Positions 1 through 6,934 of a stretch of DNA of 64,000 bases are shown here, in pieces (within the stretch, counting starts at the first letter, position 1; every line of letters begins with the position of its first letter). The notes beneath the pieces were generated by a model. That model ran no database searches and had not been told where the DNA came from. It saw nothing but the letters and a program-made list of their open reading frames with translations. This DNA comes from Thermus hydrothermalis (GTDB taxonomy: Bacteria; Deinococcota; Deinococci; Deinococcales; Thermaceae). The DNA is taken from contig NZ_JAKTNT010000005.1 in assembly GCF_022760925.1 (NCBI RefSeq), positions 98,598 through 162,597 on the forward strand. Direction: 5' to 3'. The position numbers were made by a program, and so were the translations under genes.

Positions 1-297
1 CAGCACGACGCCTTCCGCTACTTCGCCCGCCGCTACGGCCTCGTCGTGGTGGGCACCCTAAGCGGGAGCGGGACCCAGGAGGTGGGGAGCAGGCGCTTCC
101 TCGCCCTCCTAGAGAAGGCCAAGCGGGAAGGGGTAAAGCTCCTCCTCGCCGAGCCCCAGTTCGGGGGCACCGCCCTAAAAGCCCTGGCGGAGGCCCTAGG
201 GGCCCGGATCGCCCTCCTCTACACGGACACCCTGGACGCCAGGGTACCCACCTACCTGGCCCTCCTGGACCACAACCTGAAGGCCCTTTGCCCATAA
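1..297 (+). CDS. Metal ABC transporter substrate-binding protein (ZnuA/TroA family), C-terminal fragment
   Basis: The frame is open from base 1 to a TAA at 295-297, so only the last 98 residues are present. The fragment opens with HDAF.YFA.RYGL, the hallmark of the second lobe of cluster A-I metal-binding proteins, where the His is a metal ligand. YTDTLD near the C-terminus carries the late acidic ligand of the same family. Such proteins capture Zn(II) or Mn(II) outside the membrane and deliver it to an ABC permease. The signal peptide and first lobe lie outside the window, and the metal cannot be decided from this part. The stop codon overlaps the likely -10 box of galK. Confidence 0.85.
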   Translation, partial: QHDAFRYFARRYGLVVVGTLSGSGTQEVGSRRFLALLEKAKREGVKLLLAEPQFGGTALKALAEALGARIALLYTDTLDARVPTYLALLDHNLKALCP

Positions 298-298
298 T
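293..298 (+). promoter_or_regulatory. -10 box of a leaderless galK promoter
   Basis: CATAAT ends six bases before the galK ATG at 305 and overlaps the TAA stop of the preceding gene. No Shine-Dalgarno sequence fits in this gap. I see no good -35 hexamer 17 bases upstream, so the call rests on the box and its spacing. Confidence 0.45.
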
Positions 299-304
299 AG
301 GGGC

Positions 305-1348
305 ATGGGCTATCAAGAAGTCTTCGGCGTCCTGCCCGAGGCCAGCGCCAAGGCCCCGGGCCGGGTGAACCTTCTCGGCGAGCACACGGACTACCAGGAG
401 GGCTACGTCCTGCCCACGCCTCTCCCCTACGTCACCCAGGTGGAGGCGGGGCGGGCCGAGGGCAGGGTGGAGGCCTACAGCGAAAACCTCAAGGAGCTCC
501 GCGCCAGACCCCTCCAAAGCGGCCCCCAGGGGGACTTCCTGGACTACCTTTTGGGGGTGGTCTGGGCCCTGAGGGAGGCGGGGCACCCCGTGCCCGGGGC
601 CCGGTTCTACGTGAAAAGCCAGGTGCCCATGGGGGCCGGGCTTTCCAGTTCGGCGGCCCTCGAGGTGGCGGCCCTAAAAGCCCTTAGGGCCCTTTACCGC
701 CTGCCCCTGAGCGACCTGGAGGTGGCCCTCCTTTCGCAAAAGGCGGAGGTGGAATACGTGGGGGTCCGGTGCGGCCTCATGGACCAGATGGCGGCGAGCC
801 TGGGCGAGGTGGGCAAGGCGCTTTTCCTGGACACCAAGACCCTGGCCCACGAGAACCTGCCCCTGCCCCCAGGGAGCCGGGTGGTGGTCCTGGACCTGGG
901 GCTCAAGCGGCGCCTGGCCGAGGCCGGGTACAACGAGAGGCGCCTGGAGGCGGAGGAGGCGGCCAGGCGGCTTGGGGTGCCCTCCTTGCGCCAGGTGCAG
1001 GACCTTTGCCTGGTGGAAAGCCTCCCCGCCCCCTTGGACAAGCGGGCCCGGCACATCGTGAGCGAGAACCTGCGGGTGCTTCGGGGGGTAGAGGCCCTAA
1101 GGCGGGGGGACGCCCGGGGCTTTGGCGAGCTCATGACGCAAAGCCACCGCTCCCTCTCCCGGGACTACGAGGTGAGCCTTCCCGAGCTGGACGCCCTGGT
1201 GGAGGCGGCCCTACAGGCGGGCGCCTACGGGGCCAAGCTCACGGGGGCAGGCTTTGGCGGGGCGGTGGTGGCCCTGGTGCCCGAAACGGGCCTGGAAAGC
1301 TTCCGCCAGGCCCTCCTCCAACGCTTTCCCGGGCTTCGCCTCCTGTAG
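305..1348 (+). CDS. galK: Galactokinase
   Basis: This 347-residue GHMP-family kinase phosphorylates galactose at C1 in the Leloir pathway. The galactokinase signature APGRVNLLGEHTDY is at residues 17-30, the glycine/serine ATP loop VPMGAGLSSSAALE at 107-120, the catalytic-base Asp in GLMDQMA near residue 160, and the third GHMP motif (KLTGAGFGGA) near the C-terminus. Length is normal for a compact bacterial enzyme. It starts seven bases after the transporter gene and sixteen bases before the formate dehydrogenase genes, each of which seems to have its own leaderless promoter. No other gal gene is in the window. Confidence 0.93.
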   Translation: MGYQEVFGVLPEASAKAPGRVNLLGEHTDYQEGYVLPTPLPYVTQVEAGRAEGRVEAYSENLKELRARPLQSGPQGDFLDYLLGVVWALREAGHPVPGARFYVKSQVPMGAGLSSSAALEVAALKALRALYRLPLSDLEVALLSQKAEVEYVGVRCGLMDQMAASLGEVGKALFLDTKTLAHENLPLPPGSRVVVLDLGLKRRLAEAGYNERRLEAEEAARRLGVPSLRQVQDLCLVESLPAPLDKRARHIVSENLRVLRGVEALRRGDARGFGELMTQSHRSLSRDYEVSLPELDALVEAALQAGAYGAKLTGAGFGGAVVALVPETGLESFRQALLQRFPGLRLL

Positions 1349-1351
1349 GGG

Positions 1352-1357
1352 TAAGCT
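1352..1357 (+). promoter_or_regulatory. -10 box of a leaderless promoter for the formate dehydrogenase genes
   Basis: TAAGCT lies four bases after the galK stop and exactly six bases before the ATG at 1364, the same spacing as at other leaderless starts here. There is no Shine-Dalgarno sequence in the gap. Confidence 0.45.
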
Positions 1358-1363
1358 TGAACC

Positions 1364-2836
1364 ATGGAAAACCCAAGCCTCCTCCCCCTCCTGGACGCCC
1401 GGCTACCCCTCACGGAGGAGAAGGTGGCCGAGGCGGCGCGGCTTGCCAGGGTACCCCTGGCCCAGGCCTGGGGGGTGGTGCGCTACTACCCCCGCTACCG
1501 CGGCCTACCCCAAGGCCGCCTCCTGGTGGACGACCCCGTGGCCCGGGCCCGGGGCTTCGCCCGGCTACGGGAAGCGGCGGACGGAAGCTACCCCCCCTTG
1601 GGCCTCGAGGCCCTCTCCCCCATCTACCTGCGCTTCAACCCCGAGGGCCGCTTCGTGGAGTGGCAGGGAAGCCTGGTGCCTTTTAGGGACTTCCGCCTTC
1701 CTTTCTCCCTAGGCCACGGGAAGCGCCTCATCCCCCCGGAGCCCATCCTGTCCCTGGCCCAGTACCGGGCCTTGGGAGGGCTTCAGGCCCTCTTGGCCCT
1801 CCTTCAGGGAAGGGCCAGCCCGGAAGGGGTCTTGCGGGCCGTGGAGGAGGCGGGGCTCTTGGGCCGGGGCGGGGCCGCCTTCCCCGCCCACGTGAAGATG
1901 CGGACCGTGGCCCAGGGGGCCTCCCCCAAGTACCTGGTGGTGAACGCCGACGAGTCCGAGCCCGGCAACTTCAAGGACCGCTTCCTCCTGGAGCACCACC
2001 CCTTCTTGGTGCTAGAAGGGGCCCTCCTCGCCGCCTTGGCCGTGGGGGCGGATAAGGTCTTCCTCTACGTGCGGGAAGAGTTTGAAGCGGCCCAGGAAGG
2101 CCTGCAAAGGGCCCTAAGCGAACTGGAAGAAGCCGGCCTCCTCCCCGTGCCCACGGAGGTGTTCCGAAGCGGTGGGCTCTACATCTGCGGCGAGGAAACC
2201 GCCCTCCTGGAGTCCATGGAGGGCAAGCGGGCCGAGCCAAGGCTCAAGCCGCCCTTCCCCGGGGAGAAGGGGCTTTGGGGGAGGCCCACCCTGGTGCAGA
2301 ACGTGGAAACCCTGGCCAACCTCCCCCTCATCCTGCGGGAGGGTCCTGACGCCTGGCGGGCCCTCGAGCCCAAGCTCTTCTCCATAAGCGGCGACGTGGC
2401 CCACCCGGGGCTTTACGAGCTCCCCTTGGGCACCCCCCTGGGGGAGGCCTTGCGCCGGGCCGGGGGGGAGCTTGGCGAAGTCCAGGCGGTGCTCCTGGGC
2501 GGGGCGGCGGGGGTCTTCACCCGGGACCTCGCCTTCCCCTTGCGCTTCAAGGAAAGGCTTCCCCTGGGGGCGGGGGCCCTGGTGGCCTTTGGGCGGGACG
2601 TGGACCTTTGGGAAGTCCTCCTCGGCCTCGTCCACTTCCTCAAGGAGGAGTCCTGCGGCAAGTGCTTCCCCTGCCCCCTGGGCACGGCGGTGCAGGTGGA
2701 GATGGTAAAGCGGCGCGAGCGGAACCGGGCCCTGGTGCAGGACCTGGCGGAAACCCTAAAAGGAAGCCTCTGTGGCTTAGGCCAGTCCGCTTACTGGGCC
2801 TACCAGAGCCTTTTGGAGGTGGAAGGTGCGGCTTAG
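1364..2836 (+). CDS. NuoF-like FMN/4Fe-4S subunit of NAD-linked formate dehydrogenase
   Basis: This 490-residue protein would pass electrons between formate dehydrogenase and NAD(P)+. The NuoF core begins with GRGGAAFP at 167-174, followed by the FMN-loop motif NADESEPGNFKDR and YICGEETALLESMEG. The C-terminal 4Fe-4S ligands are CGKCFPC at 431-437 and a fourth Cys at 470. The first ~100 residues resemble the helical part of NuoE (compare ARVPLAQAWGVVRYYPRY) but contain no cysteine, so the 2Fe-2S site of that domain is absent. It overlaps the next gene by 11 bases, indicating one operon. Assignment to formate dehydrogenase rather than Complex I follows from the downstream catalytic subunit. 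Confidence 0.85.
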   Translation: MENPSLLPLLDARLPLTEEKVAEAARLARVPLAQAWGVVRYYPRYRGLPQGRLLVDDPVARARGFARLREAADGSYPPLGLEALSPIYLRFNPEGRFVEWQGSLVPFRDFRLPFSLGHGKRLIPPEPILSLAQYRALGGLQALLALLQGRASPEGVLRAVEEAGLLGRGGAAFPAHVKMRTVAQGASPKYLVVNADESEPGNFKDRFLLEHHPFLVLEGALLAALAVGADKVFLYVREEFEAAQEGLQRALSELEEAGLLPVPTEVFRSGGLYICGEETALLESMEGKRAEPRLKPPFPGEKGLWGRPTLVQNVETLANLPLILREGPDAWRALEPKLFSISGDVAHPGLYELPLGTPLGEALRRAGGELGEVQAVLLGGAAGVFTRDLAFPLRFKERLPLGAGALVAFGRDVDLWEVLLGLVHFLKEESCGKCFPCPLGTAVQVEMVKRRERNRALVQDLAETLKGSLCGLGQSAYWAYQSLLEVEGAA

Positions 2837-3428
2837 GGTAGACGGGAAGGAAGTGGAGGTCCAGGAGGGGGCCCTCTTGCTCCAGGTGGCCCCGGTGCCC
2901 ACCCTCTGCCACCATCCCCACACGGAAACCAAGGGCCTTTGCCGGCTTTGCCTGGTGGAGGTAAACGGGCGCCTGCACCCCGCTTGCGCCACCTTGGCCC
3001 AGGAGGGGATGGAGGTGAAGACGGAAACCGAAGCCCTCCGGCGCCTAAGGAAGACCCTTTTGGAGTGGCTTGCCCTCACCACCGACCTCTCCCAAGCGCC
3101 GGAGCTCCTTTCCCTCATGGAGCGCTACGGGGCCGAGCCCGCCCGCTGGCCGGAGGTGGCGGGGCGGAAGGAGCGGGAAGCCTTGAAGGACAACCCCTTC
3201 TTCCTAAGGGACTACGCCAAGTGCGTCAACTGCCGCCGCTGCGTGGACGCCTGCGGGGACGGGATTATGGGGGTGTACGCCCTGACCCTCGAGGACCGGG
3301 GCCTCCTCGCCCACCCCACCACCCCCCTGGGCCGCCCCCTGCCGGAAACCCCTTGCGTCTTCTGCGGCAACTGCGTGCAGGTATGCCCCACGGGGGCCCT
3401 ACGGCCCCTGACCTTGGAGGTGGCGTGA
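2826..3428 (+). CDS. Iron-sulfur subunit of formate dehydrogenase (2Fe-2S plus two 4Fe-4S)
   Basis: This 200-residue electron-transfer protein resembles the N-terminal third of NuoG or of large NAD-linked formate dehydrogenase alpha subunits, but is encoded separately. A plant-type 2Fe-2S site uses Cys28, 39, 42 and 54. Two 4Fe-4S motifs follow: CVNCRRCVDAC at 133-143 and CVFCGNCVQVC at 177-187. It starts at a GTG inside the preceding gene and its TGA overlaps the ATG of the catalytic subunit (TGATG), so translation of all three is probably coupled. It should link the molybdenum site to the FMN subunit. Confidence 0.85.
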   Translation: MRLRVDGKEVEVQEGALLLQVAPVPTLCHHPHTETKGLCRLCLVEVNGRLHPACATLAQEGMEVKTETEALRRLRKTLLEWLALTTDLSQAPELLSLMERYGAEPARWPEVAGRKEREALKDNPFFLRDYAKCVNCRRCVDACGDGIMGVYALTLEDRGLLAHPTTPLGRPLPETPCVFCGNCVQVCPTGALRPLTLEVA

Positions 3429-5467
3429 TGCGCACCACGTGCCCCTACTGCGGCGTGGGTTGCCAGGTGGAGCCCGAGGTCCAAGGGGGCCGGGTGGTCC
3501 GGGTCCTGGCCCCGGACATCCCCCCCAACCACGGGGCCCTTTGCGTGAAGGGGCGCTTTGGCCTGGACTTTCCCTTTTCCGGGAAGCGCCTCCTCTACCC
3601 CATGGTGCGGGAAAGCCGGGATGCGCCCTTCCGCAGGGCCACTTGGGAAGAGGCATTGGACTTCGCCGCGGAAAAGCTCCTGGAGGTGCTAAGGCGAAAG
3701 GGCCCTGAGGCCATCGCCGTCTTCCCCTCGGCCAAAACCACCAACGAAGAGGTCTACCTGGCCCAGAAGCTCGCCCGGGCCCTTCTTGGCACCCACAACG
3801 TGGACCACTGCTCCCGGCTTTGCCATTCCTCCTCCACCGCCGCCCTTTCCCGCTCCTTGGGCGGAGCCAGCATGACGAACCCCATAGAGGACATCTGGAA
3901 AACGGACCTCTTCCTGGTGGTGGGCTCCAACACCACGGAAACCCACCCGGTGATCGCCGCCATGATCAAGAAGCGGGTGCGCCAAGGGGCGAGGATGATC
4001 GTGGTGGACCCCCGGTACACGGGCATGGCCGAGGCGGCCACCTTGTGGCTTCGGGTGCGCCCCGGCACCGACCTTTTCCTCCTGAACGCCATGGCCCGGT
4101 ATGTCCTCGAGGCGGGCCTTTGGGACCGGGCCTACGTGGAGGCCCGCACGGAAGGGTTCGCCGAGTGGCGGGCTTCCTTGGAGGAATACACCCTGGAAAG
4201 GGCGGAGGCCGTCACCGGGGTGGAACGGGAGAAGATCGCCCTGGCCGCCCGGCTTTACGCCACCACGGAGCGGGCCGGGGCCTACTGGGCCATGGGGGTC
4301 ACCCAGCACACCAAGGGCACGGCCACGGCCCAGGCCCTGGTGAACCTGGCCCTTCTCACGGGCAAGGTGGGCAAGGAGGGGGCGGGCCTGAACCCGCTAA
4401 GGGGCCAGAACAACGTCCAGGGGGCCGGGGACATGGGGGCCTTGCCCGACGTCTACCCCGGCTACCTGAAGGTGGCGGACGAAGCCGCCAGAAAACGGTT
4501 TGAGGCCCTTTGGGGCGTGCCCCTTAACCCCAAGCCCGGCCTGCGCATGACCGAGGTCTTTGCGGCCATCCCCGAGGTGGAGGCCATCTACCTCATCGGG
4601 GAGGACCCGGTGACCAGCGAGCCCTACCAGGACCACCTCAAGGCCAAGCTCTCCGCCCTCCCCTTCCTCCTCGTCCAGGACATCCTGGAAAACGAAACCA
4701 CCCCTTTCGCCCACGTAATCCTCCCCGCCGCCAGCTTTTTGGAGAAGGAGGGCACCTTCACCAACACCGACCGCCGGGTGCAGCGGGTACGGAAGCTCCT
4801 GGACCCGCCCGGGGAGGCCCGGCCCGACTGGTGGATTACCCAGGAACTGGGCAAGCGCTTAGCCCGGGCCCTGGACCGGCCCTGGCGGGAATACCCGGGA
4901 CCGGAGGCCATCTGGGAGGAGGTGCGCCAGGCCATCCCCGAGCTCATGGGGGGCATCTCCTACGCCCGCCTGGAGGCGGAAGGGGTGCGCTGGCCCTGTC
5001 CTTTTGAGGACCACCCCGGGGAAGCGGTGCTCTTCCGCGAGCGCTTCAACACCCCCTCGGGCCGGGCCCGCTTCTTCCCCGCCCCCTATACCCCCCCGGC
5101 GGAACCCCCCTCGGAGGAGTACCCCTTCACCCTCTCCACGGGCCGGGTGCTCTTTCACTGGCACGGGGGGACCCTTAGCCGCAATAGCCGCCTAAAGGAG
5201 GCGTACCCCGAGCTCAAGGTGGAGGTGAACCCCAAGGACGCCGAAAGGCTCGGGCTCCAAGATGGCGAGCCCATCTACGTGGTGAGCCGCCGGGGCCGGA
5301 TCCGCGCCCGGGCCTGGGTGACGGAGCGCACCCCCGAAGGGGTGGTCTACGCCCCCTTCCACTTCGCCGAGGTCCCCGCCAACCGCCTCACCCTGGACGC
5401 CCTGGACCCCGTGAGCCGCATCCCCGAGTACAAGGTGAGCGCCGTGCGGCTAGAAAAGGTGGACTAG
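3428..5467 (+). CDS. Formate dehydrogenase, molybdopterin catalytic subunit (cysteine type)
   Basis: This 679-residue member of the molybdopterin oxidoreductase family oxidises formate to CO2. The N-terminal 4Fe-4S site is CPYCGVGC with Cys5, 8, 12 and 39. The active-site segment reads SRLCHSSS, putting Cys132 where E. coli FdhF has selenocysteine, followed by the conserved His. Later motifs such as GVTQHTKGT, GQNNVQGAGDMG and the C-terminal molydopterin-binding domain (TGRVLFHWH) fit the formate dehydrogenase branch. I chose the ATG at 3428 because it begins exactly at the Fe-S motif; the upstream open frame is a shadow of the previous gene. No FdhD or cofactor gene is nearby. Its end overlaps the convergent next gene by four bases. 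Confidence 0.9.
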   Translation: MRTTCPYCGVGCQVEPEVQGGRVVRVLAPDIPPNHGALCVKGRFGLDFPFSGKRLLYPMVRESRDAPFRRATWEEALDFAAEKLLEVLRRKGPEAIAVFPSAKTTNEEVYLAQKLARALLGTHNVDHCSRLCHSSSTAALSRSLGGASMTNPIEDIWKTDLFLVVGSNTTETHPVIAAMIKKRVRQGARMIVVDPRYTGMAEAATLWLRVRPGTDLFLLNAMARYVLEAGLWDRAYVEARTEGFAEWRASLEEYTLERAEAVTGVEREKIALAARLYATTERAGAYWAMGVTQHTKGTATAQALVNLALLTGKVGKEGAGLNPLRGQNNVQGAGDMGALPDVYPGYLKVADEAARKRFEALWGVPLNPKPGLRMTEVFAAIPEVEAIYLIGEDPVTSEPYQDHLKAKLSALPFLLVQDILENETTPFAHVILPAASFLEKEGTFTNTDRRVQRVRKLLDPPGEARPDWWITQELGKRLARALDRPWREYPGPEAIWEEVRQAIPELMGGISYARLEAEGVRWPCPFEDHPGEAVLFRERFNTPSGRARFFPAPYTPPAEPPSEEYPFTLSTGRVLFHWHGGTLSRNSRLKEAYPELKVEVNPKDAERLGLQDGEPIYVVSRRGRIRARAWVTERTPEGVVYAPFHFAEVPANRLTLDALDPVSRIPEYKVSAVRLEKVD

Positions 5468-6540
5468 AGGGTGGGGAAGGCGAAGGTTTCGTAGGCCAGC
5501 TCCGCCACGGCGAACCAGCGGTACTCCTCCTCCCGGAAAGCCCAGTAGGCGGTGTACACCTTCTTGTAGGTGGCGTCCTTGGCCGCCTGCTCCTCGTAAA
5601 GCGCCCTCGCCTCCTCCAAGGCCTTCCGCATCACCTCCGTGGGCCACCGCCTCAGGCGCACCCCGGCAGCGAGGAGGCGGCGGAGGGCCTTGGGGTTTTG
5701 CGCATCGTACTTGGCCATCATGGTGAGGTTGACCTCCTGGGCCGCCACCTGGAAGGCCTCCTGGAACTCCCGGGGCAGGCGGGCCCATTCCCTTTGGGAA
5801 ACCAGGAAGGAAAGCTGCGCCGAGGGTTCCCAAAAGGAGGGGTAGTAGTAATAGCGGGCCACCTTGTAAAAGCCCAGCTTCTCGTCGTCGTAGGGGCCGG
5901 AAAACTCCGTGGCGTCAATGGTACCCCGTTCCAGGGCGGGGTAGATGTCCCCGGCGGCCAGGGTCTGGGGCACCACCCCAAGCCGGCCCATGACCAGGCC
6001 GCCGAGGCCAGGGATGCGCATCCTGAGGCCCTTCAGGTCCGCCAGGGTGCGGATCTCCTTGCGGAACCACCCCCCCATCTGCGCCCCCGTGTTCCCCCCG
6101 GGGAACTGGAGGACGCCGAAGTCGGCGTACACCTCCCGCAAGAGCTCAAGCCCCCCGCCAAAGAGCATCCAGGCGTTGTGCTGGCGGTAGGTCATGCCGA
6201 AGGGCACCCCCCCGTCAAAGGCCAGGGCGGGGTTCTTGCCCACGTAGAAGGGCCCATAAGTGTGCCCTGCCTCCACCGTGCCCTGCTGCACGGCGTCCAA
6301 CACCTGCCCCCCAGGGACGATCTCCCCCGCCTGGTAGACCCGGATCTGGAAACGCCCCCCCGTGAGGTCGGAAACCCGCTTGGCCAGGTCCTCCGCCCCG
6401 CCGTAGAGGGTGTCCAGGCTCTTGGGGTAGCTGGAAACGAGCCGCCAGCGCACCTGGGGCTGGGCCTGGGCGTGGGCTCTGTAGCTGAGGCTTGCCGCTA
6501 GGCCTACCCCCAACCCTTTGAGAAAGCTCCGCCGCCGCAT
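5464..6540 (-). CDS. TRAP transporter solute-binding protein (DctP family), Tat-exported
   Basis: This 358-residue periplasmic protein starts with the twin-arginine signal RRRSFLKG (residues 2-9), a hydrophobic stretch, and a likely cleavage after AHA. The body follows the DctP pattern, for example a segment near AEDLAKRVSDLTGGRF and a later segment near RTLADLKGLRMRIPG, the latter carrying the carboxylate-binding Arg region. Members feed organic acids (mannitol/chloroaromatic-type or 2-oxoacids) to TRAP permeases. No permease genes are in the window, so the substrate is unknown. A strong Shine-Dalgarno (AAGGAGG) precedes the ATG. It lies 28 bases downstream of a response-regulator gene on the same strand and may be its target or operon partner. 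Confidence 0.85.
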   Translation of the reverse strand: MRRRSFLKGLGVGLAASLSYRAHAQAQPQVRWRLVSSYPKSLDTLYGGAEDLAKRVSDLTGGRFQIRVYQAGEIVPGGQVLDAVQQGTVEAGHTYGPFYVGKNPALAFDGGVPFGMTYRQHNAWMLFGGGLELLREVYADFGVLQFPGGNTGAQMGGWFRKEIRTLADLKGLRMRIPGLGGLVMGRLGVVPQTLAAGDIYPALERGTIDATEFSGPYDDEKLGFYKVARYYYYPSFWEPSAQLSFLVSQREWARLPREFQEAFQVAAQEVNLTMMAKYDAQNPKALRRLLAAGVRLRRWPTEVMRKALEEARALYEEQAAKDATYKKVYTAYWAFREEEYRWFAVAELAYETFAFPTL

Positions 6541-6562
6541 ACCTCTCCTCCTTTGGCTTTTT

Positions 6563-6568
6563 AGTGTA
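6563..6568 (-). promoter_or_regulatory. Possible -10 box for the TRAP solute-binding gene
   Basis: Read on the minus strand, TACACT lies about 22 bases before the ATG at 6540, with AAGGAGG between. A convincing -35 is not visible, and transcription could instead read through from the two-component genes. Confidence 0.3.
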
Positions 6569-6934
6569 TCAGGCCCCGTCCTGACCTAGCAGCTTCCCCA
6601 CCAAGGAAAGGAGCGTCTGGGCGTCAAAGGGCTTGCCCAAAAAGGCCCTGGCCCCGGCCTTCAGGGCCTCCTCTTGGCTTTTAGCGGAAACGCTGGCGGA
6701 AAGGGCGAGGACGGGTGGGCCGCCAAGGCGCTTGACCTCCTGGATGACCTCGAGGCCCGAAACCCCGGGCATCACCAGATCGCAGAGCACCAGGTCGTAG
6801 GCCATGGCGCTAAGGCGCGCCAGCGCCGCCTGGCCCGAGGCCGCCCACTCCACCTGGTGCCCGGCCCTCTCCAGGATGCGGCGCACCGTGTGGGCCACCA
6901 GGGGCTCATCCTCCACCAGCAGGATGCGGGCCAT
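6569..6934 (-). CDS. Single-domain response regulator (CheY-like receiver)
   Basis: This 121-residue receiver domain has no output domain. The acidic pocket is VEDE (residues 7-10), the phospho-acceptor is Asp52 in LVLCDLVMPG, the switch Ser is in LALSAS, and the conserved Lys is in FLGKPF. It overlaps the 3' end of the upstream histidine kinase gene by 29 bases, so the two are cotranscribed and probably form a phosphorelay pair. Without a DNA-binding domain its target must be another protein or a further relay step. Confidence 0.9.
   Translation of the reverse strand: MARILLVEDEPLVAHTVRRILERAGHQVEWAASGQAALARLSAMAYDLVLCDLVMPGVSGLEVIQEVKRLGGPPVLALSASVSAKSQEEALKAGARAFLGKPFDAQTLLSLVGKLLGQDGA

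Noticed and set aside
2939..3427. N-terminal extension of the formate dehydrogenase catalytic frame
   Set aside because: It is antiphase to the intact Fe-S subunit gene, has Pro/Gly/Arg-rich shadow composition, and the catalytic protein starts with its own Fe-S motif at the ATG overlapping the previous stop.
3812..3823. Selenocysteine insertion in formate dehydrogenase
   Set aside because: The active-site codon in SRLCHSSS is TGC (Cys), with no in-frame TGA.
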